Source of the DNA: Rhizobium sp. BG4
Lineage (GTDB): Bacteria; Pseudomonadota; Alphaproteobacteria; Rhizobiales; Rhizobiaceae
Length of the DNA stretch: 64,000 nt
Assembly (NCBI RefSeq): GCF_016864575.1
Contig: NZ_CP044126.1
Location: forward strand, 1,439,501-1,503,500
Reading direction: 5' to 3'
Shown here: positions 9,031-18,436 of the stretch, piece by piece
Layout: every line of letters starts with the position of its first letter
How positions within the stretch are numbered: the first letter of the stretch is position 1
The notes under the pieces: model-generated
The model's database searches: none
What the model saw: the letters and a program-made list of their open reading frames with translations, nothing else
What the model was told of the DNA's origin: nothing
Translations under genes and position numbers: made by a program

Positions 9031-10083
9031 ATGAACATGCCTCCCTCCCTTGCCTGGCTGGTCGATGAGGCGAGCCAGACCGCAACCCCGGAACTGTTTC
9101 TCGGTGAACTCGGCCGGATGCTGCTGGCCGAAGGCATTCCCGTCGCCCGTATCGCGCTGACGCTTGCCGTGCCGCATCCGATCATCGCGCAGCGAACCTG
9201 GCTCTGGCGCGCCGCCGGCAATGAGGTGATCGAAGCGCTCGGATTCGGCGTCTCGGCGCAAGCCGGGCGCGAATGGCTGGCCGAGATCGGCAATACCAGG
9301 GAAGGGCTCGCCAGTGAGGCAAGCGGCGTTCGCTTCCTCGGATGGGCGGGAAGCCAGCCCTTCCGTGCGGAGCAGCAGGCGCTGATCGACGATGCGGCGC
9401 GCTTTGCCAAGGCGCCGCTGGCGGCGATCTCGGCGCGGCTGGCGGGCGCCGCCTTGCTCGAAGCCTATCTCGGCAGGCGCAGTGCCGCCCGCGTCGGCGC
9501 CGGTGCGCTGAAGCGTGGCAGCGGTGAGACGATCCGCGCTGCTCTGCTTTGCGCCGACCTTCGCGATTTCACCGCCATGTCGGAGAACGCCCCGGCGGAA
9601 ACAGTCATCGCCGCGCTCGACGCCTGGTTCGAGCGGGTGACCGGCGCCGTCAATGTCTTCGGCGGCGAGGTGTTGAAATTCATCGGCGACGGCGTGCTGG
9701 CGATCTTCCCGGTGACGGGGACGGCGCATGATGCCTGCGCGGCCGCCATCCGCGCCGCCAATGCGGCGAAAGCAGGCATGAAGCACTTGAATGCCGCGCG
9801 GGAAGGCGATGGCCTCCCTTCATTGCCGTTCGGCATGGCGCTGCATTTCGGCGAAATCTTCTGGGGCAATATCGGCGCGGCGGACCGGCTGGATTTCACC
9901 GCGATCGGCCCTGCCGTCAATCTCGTCAGCCGTCTCGAAGGTCTCTGCAAGCCGCTAGGACATACGGTTCTTGTCTCCGGCGCGCTGGCGGCCGAGGTGC
10001 CGGAAGGGCTCGTGGATCGCGGCAGTCATCCGCTTCGCGGCATTGCGGAGCCGTGCCCGGTCTTTGCGCTCGGCGGCGAATGA
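9031..10083 (+). CDS. Class III adenylate/guanylate cyclase domain protein
   Basis: A 350-residue soluble protein: residues 1-165 form an uncharacterised alpha-helical N-terminal region, and about 167-340 a class III nucleotide cyclase catalytic domain. Metal-binding aspartates are seen in CADLRDFT (D176) and FIGDGVLAIF (D220), with K216 as a likely base-recognition residue and the later LDFTAIGPAVNLVSRLEGL carrying the transition-state Asn and Arg. It should make cAMP (or cGMP) in the cytoplasm. There is no membrane segment or HAMP domain, so the N-terminal region is the presumed sensor. Rhizobia often encode many such cyclases. Confidence 0.88.
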   Translation: MNMPPSLAWLVDEASQTATPELFLGELGRMLLAEGIPVARIALTLAVPHPIIAQRTWLWRAAGNEVIEALGFGVSAQAGREWLAEIGNTREGLASEASGVRFLGWAGSQPFRAEQQALIDDAARFAKAPLAAISARLAGAALLEAYLGRRSAARVGAGALKRGSGETIRAALLCADLRDFTAMSENAPAETVIAALDAWFERVTGAVNVFGGEVLKFIGDGVLAIFPVTGTAHDACAAAIRAANAAKAGMKHLNAAREGDGLPSLPFGMALHFGEIFWGNIGAADRLDFTAIGPAVNLVSRLEGLCKPLGHTVLVSGALAAEVPEGLVDRGSHPLRGIAEPCPVFALGGE

Positions 10084-10087
10084 AACG

Positions 10088-10122
10088 AAAAAGCCGCCGC
10101 GTGTTCGTCGCGGCGGCTTTCG
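10088..10122. terminator. Bidirectional Rho-independent terminator
   Basis: A perfect 9-bp stem, gccgccgcg at 10093-10101 with cgcggcggc at 10109-10117, has a 7-base loop. It is flanked by an A-run on the left and Ts on the right, as expected for a terminator serving both the cyclase gene (plus) and the dehydrogenase gene (minus). Confidence 0.8.
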
Positions 10123-10141
10123 AAGCTGACCCGGTGCTCTC

Positions 10142-12703
10142 TTAGCTGCGCGGGTTGATGTTTTCAGGGTCGTAGAGCGGCTTGTAGCCGACGGCTGCGA
10201 CCTCGACCGGATAGGTCTCGGCGAAATACTCGATGTTGAGCTTGCGGCCGACCTGGCAATAATCCCAGGGCAGGTAGGCGAGCGCGATATTCTTGCCGAG
10301 CGTCGGGCCGAAGGCGACCGAGGTCGTGTAGGAGCGGCGGCCGAGCTCGTCGATCAGCACCTTTCCGGTTTCCGGATCCATGACCGGCATGGAACCGACG
10401 GGGTAGCGCTTGACGCCCGACTTGTCGGTATTCTCGGTCATGACGAGGGTGCAAAGCATTGCCGGCTGGTGATCGCGCGCCTTGTATTCCAGGTGCTTGG
10501 CCTTGCCGCGGAAGTCGGATTCCTTGACCTTCGGACGGGCCAGATCAGCTTCCAGCAGATTGTACTGGGTGAGCAGATCGCCGTTCTGCAGGCGCAGGCT
10601 TTTTTCCATGCGGCGCGAGTTCGCGTAGGTCTCGACACCGAACGGCATGACGCCGGTCGAACGCAGCGCATCCCAGACGGCGAGGCCGTCTTCGTATTTC
10701 ATGTGCAGTTCCCAGCCCTGCTCGCCGACATAGGAGATGCGGAAGGCGGTGACCGGCTTGCCGCCGATCTCGATCGGCTTGATCGCCGCGAAGGCGAAGT
10801 TCTCGGCATCGAGGCCTGAGGGATCGGCAACCACCTTCTTCAGCGTCTCGCGGGCGTTTGGCCCCCAGATGCCGATGGTGATGTACTTCTCGGAGACGTC
10901 GGTGATGGTGACGTCGAGGCCGCGATCCTCGGCAACGCGCTTCATGTAGTGGAAGTCGCGCGGGCCGGCATCGGCGCCGTTGATCAGGCGGCAGCGGTCG
11001 GCCATGCGGATGACCGTGAAGTCGGCGCGCACCATGCCCTCGTCGTCGAGGAAGTGGGTGTAGATGCCCTTGCCGATGTTGGCGTCGCCGCCGATCTTTG
11101 CGACGCAGAGCCATTCGAGCAGATCCACATGGTCAGGACCTTCGATATCGACCATGTGGAAATGGCTGAGATTGACGATGCCGCAATCCTCGCTCATCGC
11201 CAGATGTTCGGCATTGGAGACGCGCCAGAAATGGCGGTTGTCCCATTCGTTCTCGCGAACCGGCACGCGGTCGGCATATTTTTCCAGCAGGTGCTCGTTG
11301 GCAGCGTAGCCATGTGCACGCTCCCAGCCACCGAGTTCCATGAAGTAGCCGCCGAGTTCCTTCTCGCGCTCGTAGAAGGGCGAGCGCTTGGCGTTACGGC
11401 CGGATGCATAGGGTTCGCGGGTATGAACGGCCGGGAAGTAGATCTTCTGGGCGGCTTCGTAGCAGCGGCCCTCGATGAATTCTTCGGTCAGCTGGTGCGG
11501 GTAGAAGCGGGCGTAATCGATCGAGTTGTGATCGATCTCGGTGCGGCCATCGGTCATCCAGTCGGCGATCAGCTTGCCATAGCCCGGGCCGTCCTTGACC
11601 CAGATGGCGACGCAGTACCAGAGGCCGCGAACCTTCTGGCTTTCGCCGCAGGAGGCGCCGCCGCCGGCCGAGACCTGCAGCAGGCCGTTGAAGGAGTGGC
11701 CTTCGTTATAGCCGAGTTCGCCAAGGATCGGCGTCAGTTCCATGGCGCGCTCGAGCGGCTCGATGATCTGCTCCATCTCGAGGTCGCGCTGCGACGGTGA
11801 AAGGCGTGCTTCGTGCTTTTCGAGAAGATCGCGCGGATGGCACATGCGGGGATTGGTGGTCTCGTAATAACCCCACTCGATCTGGCCGCCTTCGGTCGTC
11901 GCCGGATCTCCGGTGTCGCGCATATAGGCGGAGTTGCCCTGGTCGCGCAGCAGCGGGAAGCCGATTTCCTTGCCGGTGCCTTCGAATTCATTGTAGGGGC
12001 CGAAGAAAGTGAGCGGGTGATCGACCGGCATGACCGGCAGGTCTTCGCCAACCATTTCGGCGATCAGGCGGCCCCAGAGGCCTGCACAGACGATAACGTG
12101 ATCGGCCATGATCGTGCCGCGATGGGTGACGACGCCCTTGATGCGGCCGCCTTCAACGATCAGCGACTTCGCGGGCGTATTGCCGAACATCTTCAGCTTG
12201 CCGGACTTTTCGGCAGCATCGACGAGCTTGCCTGCAACCGTCTGCGAGCGCGGAATGACGAGACCGGCGTCGGGGTCGAACATGCCGCCCTGAACCTGGT
12301 CTTCCTCGATCAGCGGGAACATTTCCTTGATTTCGGAGGGCGAGACGTAGCGGGCGTTGGTGCCGAAGGCCTTGGCGGAGCTCAGCTTGCGCTTGATCTC
12401 TTCCATCCAGGTGTCGTCGCCGGTGCGGGCAACTTCCAGACCGCCGATGCGGGCGTAGTGGCCCATCTTCTCGTAGAAATCGATGGAGTACTGAGTTGTC
12501 CAGACGCTGAGATAGTCGTGGCTGGTGGTGTAACAGAAGTCGGAGGCATGTGCCGTCGATCCGATATCCGTCGGGATGCCCGATTTGTCGATGCCGACAA
12601 TGTCGTCCCAGCCACGCTCGATCAGGTGATGAGCGATCGAGGCGCCGACGATGCCGCCGAGACCGATGATTACGACTTTAGCCTTGCTTGGAAATTCCGC
12701 CAT
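10142..12703 (-). CDS. FAD-dependent oxidoreductase fused to GcvT-like domain (dimethylglycine/sarcosine dehydrogenase family)
   Basis: An 853-residue two-part protein. The N-terminal half is a DAO-type FAD enzyme (VVIIGLGGIVGASIAHHLIE dinucleotide site; TIMADHVIVCAGLWG). The C-terminal half is a GcvT/aminomethyltransferase-like folate domain (ADFTVIRMADRCRLINGADAG, RISYVGEQGWELHM, GVETYANSRRMEKSLRL). This architecture belongs to dimethylglycine/sarcosine dehydrogenases, which oxidise N-methyl groups and transfer the one-carbon unit to tetrahydrofolate. The true substrate could be another methylated amine. The ATG at 12703 (MAEFPSKAKV) is preferred over the far upstream start at 12919. It stands alone, with a terminator behind it. 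Confidence 0.83.
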   Translation of the reverse strand: MAEFPSKAKVVIIGLGGIVGASIAHHLIERGWDDIVGIDKSGIPTDIGSTAHASDFCYTTSHDYLSVWTTQYSIDFYEKMGHYARIGGLEVARTGDDTWMEEIKRKLSSAKAFGTNARYVSPSEIKEMFPLIEEDQVQGGMFDPDAGLVIPRSQTVAGKLVDAAEKSGKLKMFGNTPAKSLIVEGGRIKGVVTHRGTIMADHVIVCAGLWGRLIAEMVGEDLPVMPVDHPLTFFGPYNEFEGTGKEIGFPLLRDQGNSAYMRDTGDPATTEGGQIEWGYYETTNPRMCHPRDLLEKHEARLSPSQRDLEMEQIIEPLERAMELTPILGELGYNEGHSFNGLLQVSAGGGASCGESQKVRGLWYCVAIWVKDGPGYGKLIADWMTDGRTEIDHNSIDYARFYPHQLTEEFIEGRCYEAAQKIYFPAVHTREPYASGRNAKRSPFYEREKELGGYFMELGGWERAHGYAANEHLLEKYADRVPVRENEWDNRHFWRVSNAEHLAMSEDCGIVNLSHFHMVDIEGPDHVDLLEWLCVAKIGGDANIGKGIYTHFLDDEGMVRADFTVIRMADRCRLINGADAGPRDFHYMKRVAEDRGLDVTITDVSEKYITIGIWGPNARETLKKVVADPSGLDAENFAFAAIKPIEIGGKPVTAFRISYVGEQGWELHMKYEDGLAVWDALRSTGVMPFGVETYANSRRMEKSLRLQNGDLLTQYNLLEADLARPKVKESDFRGKAKHLEYKARDHQPAMLCTLVMTENTDKSGVKRYPVGSMPVMDPETGKVLIDELGRRSYTTSVAFGPTLGKNIALAYLPWDYCQVGRKLNIEYFAETYPVEVAAVGYKPLYDPENINPRS

Positions 12704-12949
12704 CACTTGAACCCTTGAACCTTGGTGCGCCGAATCTAATACAGGCCGAAACGGCACTACAGTCGATCCACGACAATAAGATGTAGCGATCCGCCAAGGG
12801 GCTTGTCTATTCGAGACGCGAAGCCGCTGGCTCTTTTGCGACATCCGCATGCAGCCATGGCATTTGAGACGAACAGCGGTATGTTTGTAACAGGATCGCG
12901 GGAGACATCGCGCATCCATCCATGAGCCAGGCAGGGAGGAGCCAATCTC
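12704..12949. promoter_or_regulatory. Divergent promoter region
   Basis: This 246-bp gap separates the divergent dehydrogenase and thiolase genes and must hold both promoters. I see a good ribosome-binding sequence (gggaggag) before the thiolase ATG, but no clear operator palindrome and no supported small gene. Confidence 0.4.
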
Positions 12950-14137
12950 ATGACATCAGACGATCCGGTGGTGATCGCCGGCATGGCGCGCACGCCGATG
13001 GGCGGCTTTCAAGGCGACTTCAAAGATGTGGCGGCGACGGAACTCGGTTCGGCGGCAATCCGGGCGGCGATCGAGCGCAGCGGACTTTCTGCAGAGATGA
13101 TCGGCGAGGTGCTGATGGGATGCGTGCTGTCGGCAGGGCAGGGGCAGGCCCCGGCCCGCCAGGCGGCACTCGGCGCCGGATTGCCCTATGACTGTGGTGC
13201 CGCGACCATCAACAAGGTCTGCGGCTCCGGCATGAAGGCGGCGATGATCGGCCATGACGAGATTGTCTCCGGCAGCCAGTCGGTGGTCGTTGCCGGGGGT
13301 ATGGAGAGCATGACCAATGCCCCCTATCTCCTCAAGCGCGCCAGAAGCGGTTACCGGATGGGCCATGGCGCCATCCACGACCACATGTTTCTCGATGGCC
13401 TGGAGGATGCCTATGACAAGGGCCGCTCCATGGGCACGTTCGCGGAAGAATGCGCGGAAGCCTATCAGTTCACCCGTGACGCTCAGGACCATTATGCCAT
13501 CGCTTCGCTCGACAAGGCCAAACGCGCCGTCGATGGCGGGCTTTTCGATACAGAGACGGTGACGGTTCAGGTGCAATCCGGAAAGACCAGCCGCGACATT
13601 AGCCGGGACGAGCAGCCCGGCAAGGCGGATCCGGCCCGCATTCCCTCGCTGAAACCCGCGTTTCGCGATGGCGGCACGGTGACGGCGGCAAGTTCGGCCT
13701 CTATTTCCGACGGTGCGGCGGCGCTCGTCATGATCAGGCGTTCGGAGGCGGAGCGGCGCGGTTTGACGCCTATTGCCGCCATCACCGGCCATGCGACGCA
13801 TTCGCAGGCACCCAATCTGTTCACGACGGCGCCTGTCGGCGCGCTGCGCAAGCTCTCGGAAAAGACCGGCTGGGCACTCGGCGATGTCGATCTCTTCGAG
13901 ATCAACGAAGCCTTCGCCGTCGTGCCGATGGCGGCGATGCACGATCTCGGTCTGCCGGCCGAGAAGATCAATATCCACGGCGGTGCCTGCGCGCTCGGCC
14001 ACCCGATCGGTGCTTCCGGCGCCCGCATCATCGTGACGCTGCTGGCTGCCATGCAACGCTACGGTTTGAAGCGCGGCATGGCTTCGCTCTGCCTCGGCGG
14101 CGGCGAAGCGACGGCCATGGCTTTCGAGTGGATCTGA
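12950..14137 (+). CDS. Acetyl-CoA acetyltransferase (thiolase)
   Basis: A 395-residue thiolase of normal length. The acylated cysteine is C91 in INKVCGSGMKA, and the C-terminal pair is H351 in GGACALGHPIGASG and C381 in SLCLGGGEATA. It should condense or cleave acyl-CoA/acetoacetyl-CoA in the cytoplasm, either in degradation or in polyhydroxybutyrate precursor formation. An acyl-CoA dehydrogenase follows 11 bp later, and a FadR-type regulator after that, favouring a degradative role for a short or branched acyl-CoA. Confidence 0.92.
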   Translation: MTSDDPVVIAGMARTPMGGFQGDFKDVAATELGSAAIRAAIERSGLSAEMIGEVLMGCVLSAGQGQAPARQAALGAGLPYDCGAATINKVCGSGMKAAMIGHDEIVSGSQSVVVAGGMESMTNAPYLLKRARSGYRMGHGAIHDHMFLDGLEDAYDKGRSMGTFAEECAEAYQFTRDAQDHYAIASLDKAKRAVDGGLFDTETVTVQVQSGKTSRDISRDEQPGKADPARIPSLKPAFRDGGTVTAASSASISDGAAALVMIRRSEAERRGLTPIAAITGHATHSQAPNLFTTAPVGALRKLSEKTGWALGDVDLFEINEAFAVVPMAAMHDLGLPAEKINIHGGACALGHPIGASGARIIVTLLAAMQRYGLKRGMASLCLGGGEATAMAFEWI

Positions 14138-14148
14138 GGGAGAGGCAT

Positions 14149-15276
14149 ATGCGGCTCGACGAAACCCAGATCCAGATCCGCGACATGGCCCGCGCCTTTG
14201 CGCAGGAGCGCTTGACGCCGGGTGCTGCCCGCCGTGACAAGGAGCACAGTTTTCCGCGCGAGGAATTGCGGGAGATGGGCGAGCTTGGCCTGCTCGGCAT
14301 GCTGGTCCCGGAGGCATATGGCGGCTCGGAGACCGGCGCGGTCGCCTATGCGCTGGCGATCGAGGAGATTGCGGCGGGCGACGGCGCCTGCTCGACGATC
14401 ATGAGCGTTCACAGCTCGGTCGGCTGCGTTCCGATCCTGCGCTTCGGCAGCGACGAGCAGAAGCAGCGCTTTCTGCCGAAGCTCGCATCGGGCGAATGGA
14501 TCGGCGGCTTTGCCCTGACCGAGCCCCAGGCGGGCTCCGATGCCTCGAACCTGAAGACAAGAGCGGAGCGGGATGGCGGCGACTATGTCATCACCGGCGC
14601 CAAGCAGTTCATCACGTCCGGCAAGAACGGCGACGTGATCATCGTATTCGCGGTGACCGATCCGGCAGCCGGAAAGAAGGGTATCACTGCCTTCATCGTG
14701 CCCACGGATACGCCGGGTTACGAAGTGGTTCGCGTCGAGGACAAGCTCGGGCTGCACGCATCCGATACCTGCCAGATCGTCTTCAACGGCATGCGCATAC
14801 CGGCTGCCCAGCGGCTGGGGGAGGAGGGTGACGGCTACAGGATTGCGCTCGCCAACCTCGAAGGCGGCCGCATCGGCATTGCCGCGCAGGCGGTCGGCAT
14901 GGCACGGGCGGCATTCGAGGCGGCGCGCGATTATGCCCGTGAGCGAACTGCCTTCGGCAAGGCAATCGCCGAGCATCAGGCTATCTCCTTCCGGCTCGCC
15001 GAAATGGCGACGAAGATCGAGGCGGCGCGCCAGCTCGTCCTGCATGCGGCGGCGCTCAAGGAAGCCGGCGAACCGTGCCTCTCCGAAGCGTCGATGGCGA
15101 AGCTCTTTGCATCGGAGATGGCCGAAGCGGTCTGTTCGGCAGCGCTGCAGATCCATGGCGGCTATGGCTATATGGCCGATTATCCGGTGGAGCGTATCTA
15201 CCGCGACGTCCGCATCTGCCAGATCTATGAGGGCACCAGCGACGTACAGAAGATGGTGATTGCGCGGAACCTTTGA
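14149..15276 (+). CDS. Acyl-CoA dehydrogenase
   Basis: A 375-residue FAD enzyme with the full acyl-CoA dehydrogenase pattern: N-terminal helices, GGFALTEPQAGSDASNLKT in the middle beta domain, and the C-terminal QIYEGTSDVQKMVIARNL in which E361 is the likely catalytic base. It introduces the alpha-beta double bond in an acyl-CoA. The ATG at 14149 has a strong gagggagagg ribosome-binding sequence and gives the family N-terminus (MRLDETQIQIRDMAR). It is co-transcribed with the upstream thiolase. Confidence 0.92.
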   Translation: MRLDETQIQIRDMARAFAQERLTPGAARRDKEHSFPREELREMGELGLLGMLVPEAYGGSETGAVAYALAIEEIAAGDGACSTIMSVHSSVGCVPILRFGSDEQKQRFLPKLASGEWIGGFALTEPQAGSDASNLKTRAERDGGDYVITGAKQFITSGKNGDVIIVFAVTDPAAGKKGITAFIVPTDTPGYEVVRVEDKLGLHASDTCQIVFNGMRIPAAQRLGEEGDGYRIALANLEGGRIGIAAQAVGMARAAFEAARDYARERTAFGKAIAEHQAISFRLAEMATKIEAARQLVLHAAALKEAGEPCLSEASMAKLFASEMAEAVCSAALQIHGGYGYMADYPVERIYRDVRICQIYEGTSDVQKMVIARNL

Positions 15277-15376
15277 GGCTCAAATGCCGATTTGGGGTTG
15301 CACTTTGCCGCGAGTGTGGAAATGACTGCACGCTAATATGTTGCTTTGATCCCGGAACCAGGCGGACCGCTTGCCA

Positions 15377-16066
15377 ATGTCAGATTCCACCCAGAACCTC
15401 TCTGCCATCGACATCCTGCGGACCCGTTCGCTTGCCAATGTCGTGCAGGCCGAGATCGAGCGGATGATCATCGATGGTGAGCTGAAGCCGAACGAGCGGG
15501 TCAACGAAAACGGCCTGTCGCAGCGCCTCGGCGTCAGCCGCGGACCGATTCGGGAGGCCTGCAGCGCGCTCGCCGCCATGGGGCTGATCGAGATCATCCC
15601 GAACCGCGGCTTCTTCATCCGCGCGCTCAGCACCGACGAGGCGCTGGATCTGTCGGAGGCCCGCGCAGGCGTCTTCGGCTGCATGGCGATGATGCTTGCC
15701 GAGCGGATTACCGATGCGGAACTCGCGGTGCTGCGCGGCCTGATCGACAAGATGGAGGAGATCGTCGCTCTCGGCGATCTGCATATCTACTATCCCGTCA
15801 ACCTCGAGTTCCACAAGCAGATCGCCGGCATGGCCGGGAACCTGCGGCTGGCCGCCACCTATCAGAGCTTCGTGCGCGAGCTGCATATCCAGCGCTACCG
15901 CGCGCTCTCAGGCCCCGACATGCTGCATGTCTCGAACGAAGAGCATCGGGCGATCGTCGATGCGCTGGCCGCCCGCGATCCGGTTCGGGCGCTGATGACG
16001 GCGCGCACCCATATCCTCAACGGCATCATTCGCGCCAGGAACGCCGGCGAAGCGCGCAAGGGCTGA
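15377..16066 (+). CDS. GntR family regulator (FadR subfamily), first of a paralogous pair
   Basis: A 229-residue regulator with an N-terminal winged helix (VVQAEIERMIIDGELKPNERVNENGLSQRLGVSRGPIREACSALAAMGLIEIIPNRGFFIRAL in outline) and an FCD effector domain. It is clearly paralogous to the regulator at 25114-25785: both share the LSA-x-(D/E)-ILR-(T/S)-(R/Q)-SL opening and the SRGPIREA and PNRGFF segments. An ATTGT-N2-ACAAT operator follows immediately downstream, before the dehydrogenase gene, and a matching one stands before the paralog. I use the ATG at 15377; a TTG two codons earlier is also possible. Confidence 0.88.
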   Translation: MSDSTQNLSAIDILRTRSLANVVQAEIERMIIDGELKPNERVNENGLSQRLGVSRGPIREACSALAAMGLIEIIPNRGFFIRALSTDEALDLSEARAGVFGCMAMMLAERITDAELAVLRGLIDKMEEIVALGDLHIYYPVNLEFHKQIAGMAGNLRLAATYQSFVRELHIQRYRALSGPDMLHVSNEEHRAIVDALAARDPVRALMTARTHILNGIIRARNAGEARKG

Positions 16067-16101
16067 ATAGCCCTGCGTTGGTAACTGACTACTCATTCTG
16101 A

Positions 16102-16117
16102 AAATTGTTGACAATCT
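16102..16117. promoter_or_regulatory. GntR operator in front of the dehydrogenase gene
   Basis: The core attgt-tg-acaat spans 16104-16115 within aaattgttgacaatct. The same core, in inverse orientation, occurs at 25828-25839 before the paralogous GntR gene. It lies 46 bp upstream of the dehydrogenase start and contains TTGACA, so it could overlap the -35 element. Regulation by one or both GntR proteins is inferred. Confidence 0.55.
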
Positions 16118-16162
16118 ACAATTTGAAACGCAAGGTCGCCCCGGCAACGAGGGAGGCATTGC

Positions 16163-17233
16163 ATGGAAAGTCATCTGGTCATCGGTATTCTCAATGGAGA
16201 CGATATCGGCCACGAGATCGTGCCGGCGGCGGTGGATGTCGTGAAGGCGGCGGCAGAAAAGACCGGGCTGAGGATCGACTGGCGGCCGATGCCAATCGGG
16301 CGGACGGCGCTCGATACGCATGGCTCGACCTTCCCCGAGGGGACGATGGAGACGCTCGCCAGGATGGATGGCTTCATTCTGGGGCCGATCGGCCATCAGG
16401 CCTATCCGAAGGTGCCGGGCGCCATCAACCCGCATCCGATCATGCGCAAGGGCTTCAATCTCTTCGCCAATGTTCGCCCCACGAAATCCTTTCCCGGTCT
16501 CGGCGCCATCTATGACGATATCGATCTGGTGATCGTCCGCGAGAATAACGAGGGCTTCCAGCCGGACCGGAATGTCGTGGCCGGTTCGGGCGAATTCCGG
16601 CCAACGGAGGAGATGACGATTTCGGTGCGCGTCATCACCCGACTCGGCTCGTCGCGCGTGGCGCGAGCCGCCTTCGAAATCGCCCGTCAGCGCAAGAAGC
16701 GGTTGACGGTCGTGCACAAGAACACCGTCTTCAAGCTTGGCTGCGGCATGTTCGTCGAGGAATGCCATAGGGTTGCCAAGGAATTTCCTGATGTGACGGT
16801 CGATGAGGTCATCGTCGATACGATGGCGATGCGCCTGATCCGCGATCCCCAGAGCTTCGACGTCATCGTCACCACCAACATGTTCGGCGATATCCTGACC
16901 GACGAGGCGGCGGGTCTCGTCGGCGGTCTCGGCATGGCGCCCAGCCTCTGCATCGGCGAGGGCAATCTCGCGATGGCGCAGGCGACGCATGGCTCGGCGC
17001 CCGACATCGCCGGCAAGGGCATCGCCAATCCCTTCGCGATGATCGAGTCCGCGAGGATGATGATCGAGTGGCTGGGGCATAATCGCGGCATCCCGCAGGC
17101 GGTCGAGGCAGGGGCGATCATGGAAAGGGCGATTGCCAGAGCGCTCGCCAATCCCGAGACCCGCACGCGCGACATCCGCGGTACTGCCGGCACGGAGGGG
17201 ATGACGCGCGGCATCATCGCGGCACTCGGCTAG
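16163..17233 (+). CDS. Isocitrate/isopropylmalate dehydrogenase family protein
   Basis: A 356-residue metal-dependent beta-decarboxylating dehydrogenase. Typical elements are the N-terminal GILNGDDIGHEIVPAAVDVV, the substrate-loop ENNEGFQPDRN, VVHKNTVFKLGCGMF, the metal-binding VIVDTMAMRLIRDPQSFDVIVTTNMFGDILTD (in outline) and ATHGSAPDIAGKG. Members oxidise and often decarboxylate 2-hydroxy acids such as isocitrate, 3-isopropylmalate, malate or tartrate. It lacks a leu-operon context and lies in an operator-controlled catabolic island, so a malate/tartrate-like or substituted substrate is more likely than leucine synthesis. Its cofactor preference is not evident. Confidence 0.85.
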   Translation: MESHLVIGILNGDDIGHEIVPAAVDVVKAAAEKTGLRIDWRPMPIGRTALDTHGSTFPEGTMETLARMDGFILGPIGHQAYPKVPGAINPHPIMRKGFNLFANVRPTKSFPGLGAIYDDIDLVIVRENNEGFQPDRNVVAGSGEFRPTEEMTISVRVITRLGSSRVARAAFEIARQRKKRLTVVHKNTVFKLGCGMFVEECHRVAKEFPDVTVDEVIVDTMAMRLIRDPQSFDVIVTTNMFGDILTDEAAGLVGGLGMAPSLCIGEGNLAMAQATHGSAPDIAGKGIANPFAMIESARMMIEWLGHNRGIPQAVEAGAIMERAIARALANPETRTRDIRGTAGTEGMTRGIIAALG

Positions 17234-17236
17234 CGG

Positions 17237-17788
17237 TCAGAAACCGGTCAGCTGCGGCCAGTAATGGGCAAGGGCCGCAGCCGTTCCGCCAAGCGCGAGA
17301 ACGGCGACCACCGGCATTTTCGGTTTCCAGTAGAGCAGGCCGCAGGAGAGTGCGGCGATGACAAGCGCCAGCGCGCCGCCTTCGGCCACCCTAAACAGCG
17401 AGATGACACCGGCGATGATCAGGCCGGTGCCGATCGGCGCCAGCCCCTCGCGCATAGCGCGGTGCCACTCCTTGTCACGATGGGTATTGGTCAGCCGGAA
17501 GACGGCGTAGCAGAGCAGCGACGAGGGCAGGAACAGCGCCAGCGAAGCGATCAGCGCGCCGAGCCAGCCGGAGACCTTCCAGCCGATCACGGTGGCGAGC
17601 ATCGTGCCCGGGCCGGGCGCTGCCCGCGACACGCCGAAAAGATGCAGAAATTCCGCCTGCGTCAGCCAGCCATGCACAGTGACCGTCTCGTTCTGCAGCC
17701 CGGCGATGATCGCCGCGCCACCGCCGATCGAGGTCAGCGAGAACGGGATGAAGACGAGGGCGAGGCCGATGAGGGGATTGTCGCGCAT
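17237..17788 (-). CDS. Short-chain chromate transporter (CHR) family protein, second half
   Basis: A 183-residue membrane protein with about six hydrophobic segments and the CHR signature (FIPFSLTSIGGGAAIIAGLQ, FLHLFGVSRAAPGPGTMLATVIGWK). Short-chain CHR proteins are encoded as pairs, each half equivalent to one half of a long ChrA. Its partner starts directly upstream with no gap (17789). CHR proteins export chromate, but many homologues in catabolic operons have no proven substrate; here it ends a long operon for an organic acid, so an anion-transport role is only a suggestion. Confidence 0.82.
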   Translation of the reverse strand: MRDNPLIGLALVFIPFSLTSIGGGAAIIAGLQNETVTVHGWLTQAEFLHLFGVSRAAPGPGTMLATVIGWKVSGWLGALIASLALFLPSSLLCYAVFRLTNTHRDKEWHRAMREGLAPIGTGLIIAGVISLFRVAEGGALALVIAALSCGLLYWKPKMPVVAVLALGGTAAALAHYWPQLTGF

Positions 17789-18349
17789 CTACTGCCTCTT
17801 CCAGGCCAGCGCGATGCTGAATGGCGCAATGGCGAAAACGACGGGGATCAGCGGCCATTCGAGCACGCCGACCAGAAAGGCCGTCAGCGCGATGACGATG
17901 GCGGCCGGCGGAAAACGGATCGCCCGGCGGCTTCCCTGGATGCAGGTCAACAGCAGAAGGCCGATCGCGGCGAAGGCGATGCCGTTGAAGACGACGGGTA
18001 GCAGTTCGTAACCCGCCAGCAGATCGAAGAGCTTGTAGAGGCCGATCACCGCGAAGAACGGGCCGACGAGAAAGCCGGTGAAACAGGCGATGGAGCCGAG
18101 CGGGCCGCGGAGCTGTTCGCCGAGGCAGATGACGAGATTGACGACATTGGCGCCGGGCAGCATCTGCGAGATCGCCAGGCTGGTCGAGAAATCCTCGTCG
18201 CTGACGAGCTCCTTGCGCAGGACGAATTCCTGGTAGAGCCATCCGGAAAGACCGCCGCCGAAGCTCAATATCCCGACCTTGAAGCAGAGAAGGAAAAGGG
18301 CGGCGAGGCTCGGCCGGTCCGCCGGCCGCAGGGATTCCGGTACAGACAT
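17789..18349 (-). CDS. Short-chain chromate transporter (CHR) family protein, first half
   Basis: A 186-residue partner of the preceding entry, with the CHR pattern FKVGILSFGGGLSGWLYQEFV and ISQMLPGANVVNLVICLG, then four or five membrane spans. The two halves probably assemble as an antiparallel heterodimer, as is known for paired CHR proteins. The 87-bp gap to the SDR gene upstream could hold an internal promoter, but I see none clearly. Confidence 0.82.
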   Translation of the reverse strand: MSVPESLRPADRPSLAALFLLCFKVGILSFGGGLSGWLYQEFVLRKELVSDEDFSTSLAISQMLPGANVVNLVICLGEQLRGPLGSIACFTGFLVGPFFAVIGLYKLFDLLAGYELLPVVFNGIAFAAIGLLLLTCIQGSRRAIRFPPAAIVIALTAFLVGVLEWPLIPVVFAIAPFSIALAWKRQ

Positions 18350-18436
18350 CCTACGGGTCCATCATGCGCTTGAGCCCCGGCGGCGATGCGCCGGGGAACG
18401 TTGTTCAGACTGTTTCCGCGAGTCGCGGGCGATCGG

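Noticed and set aside
17237..18349. A frameshifted long ChrA gene
   Set aside because: The two halves are each complete with their own start and CHR motif and abut exactly; this is the known short-chain paired arrangement and not a broken long form.
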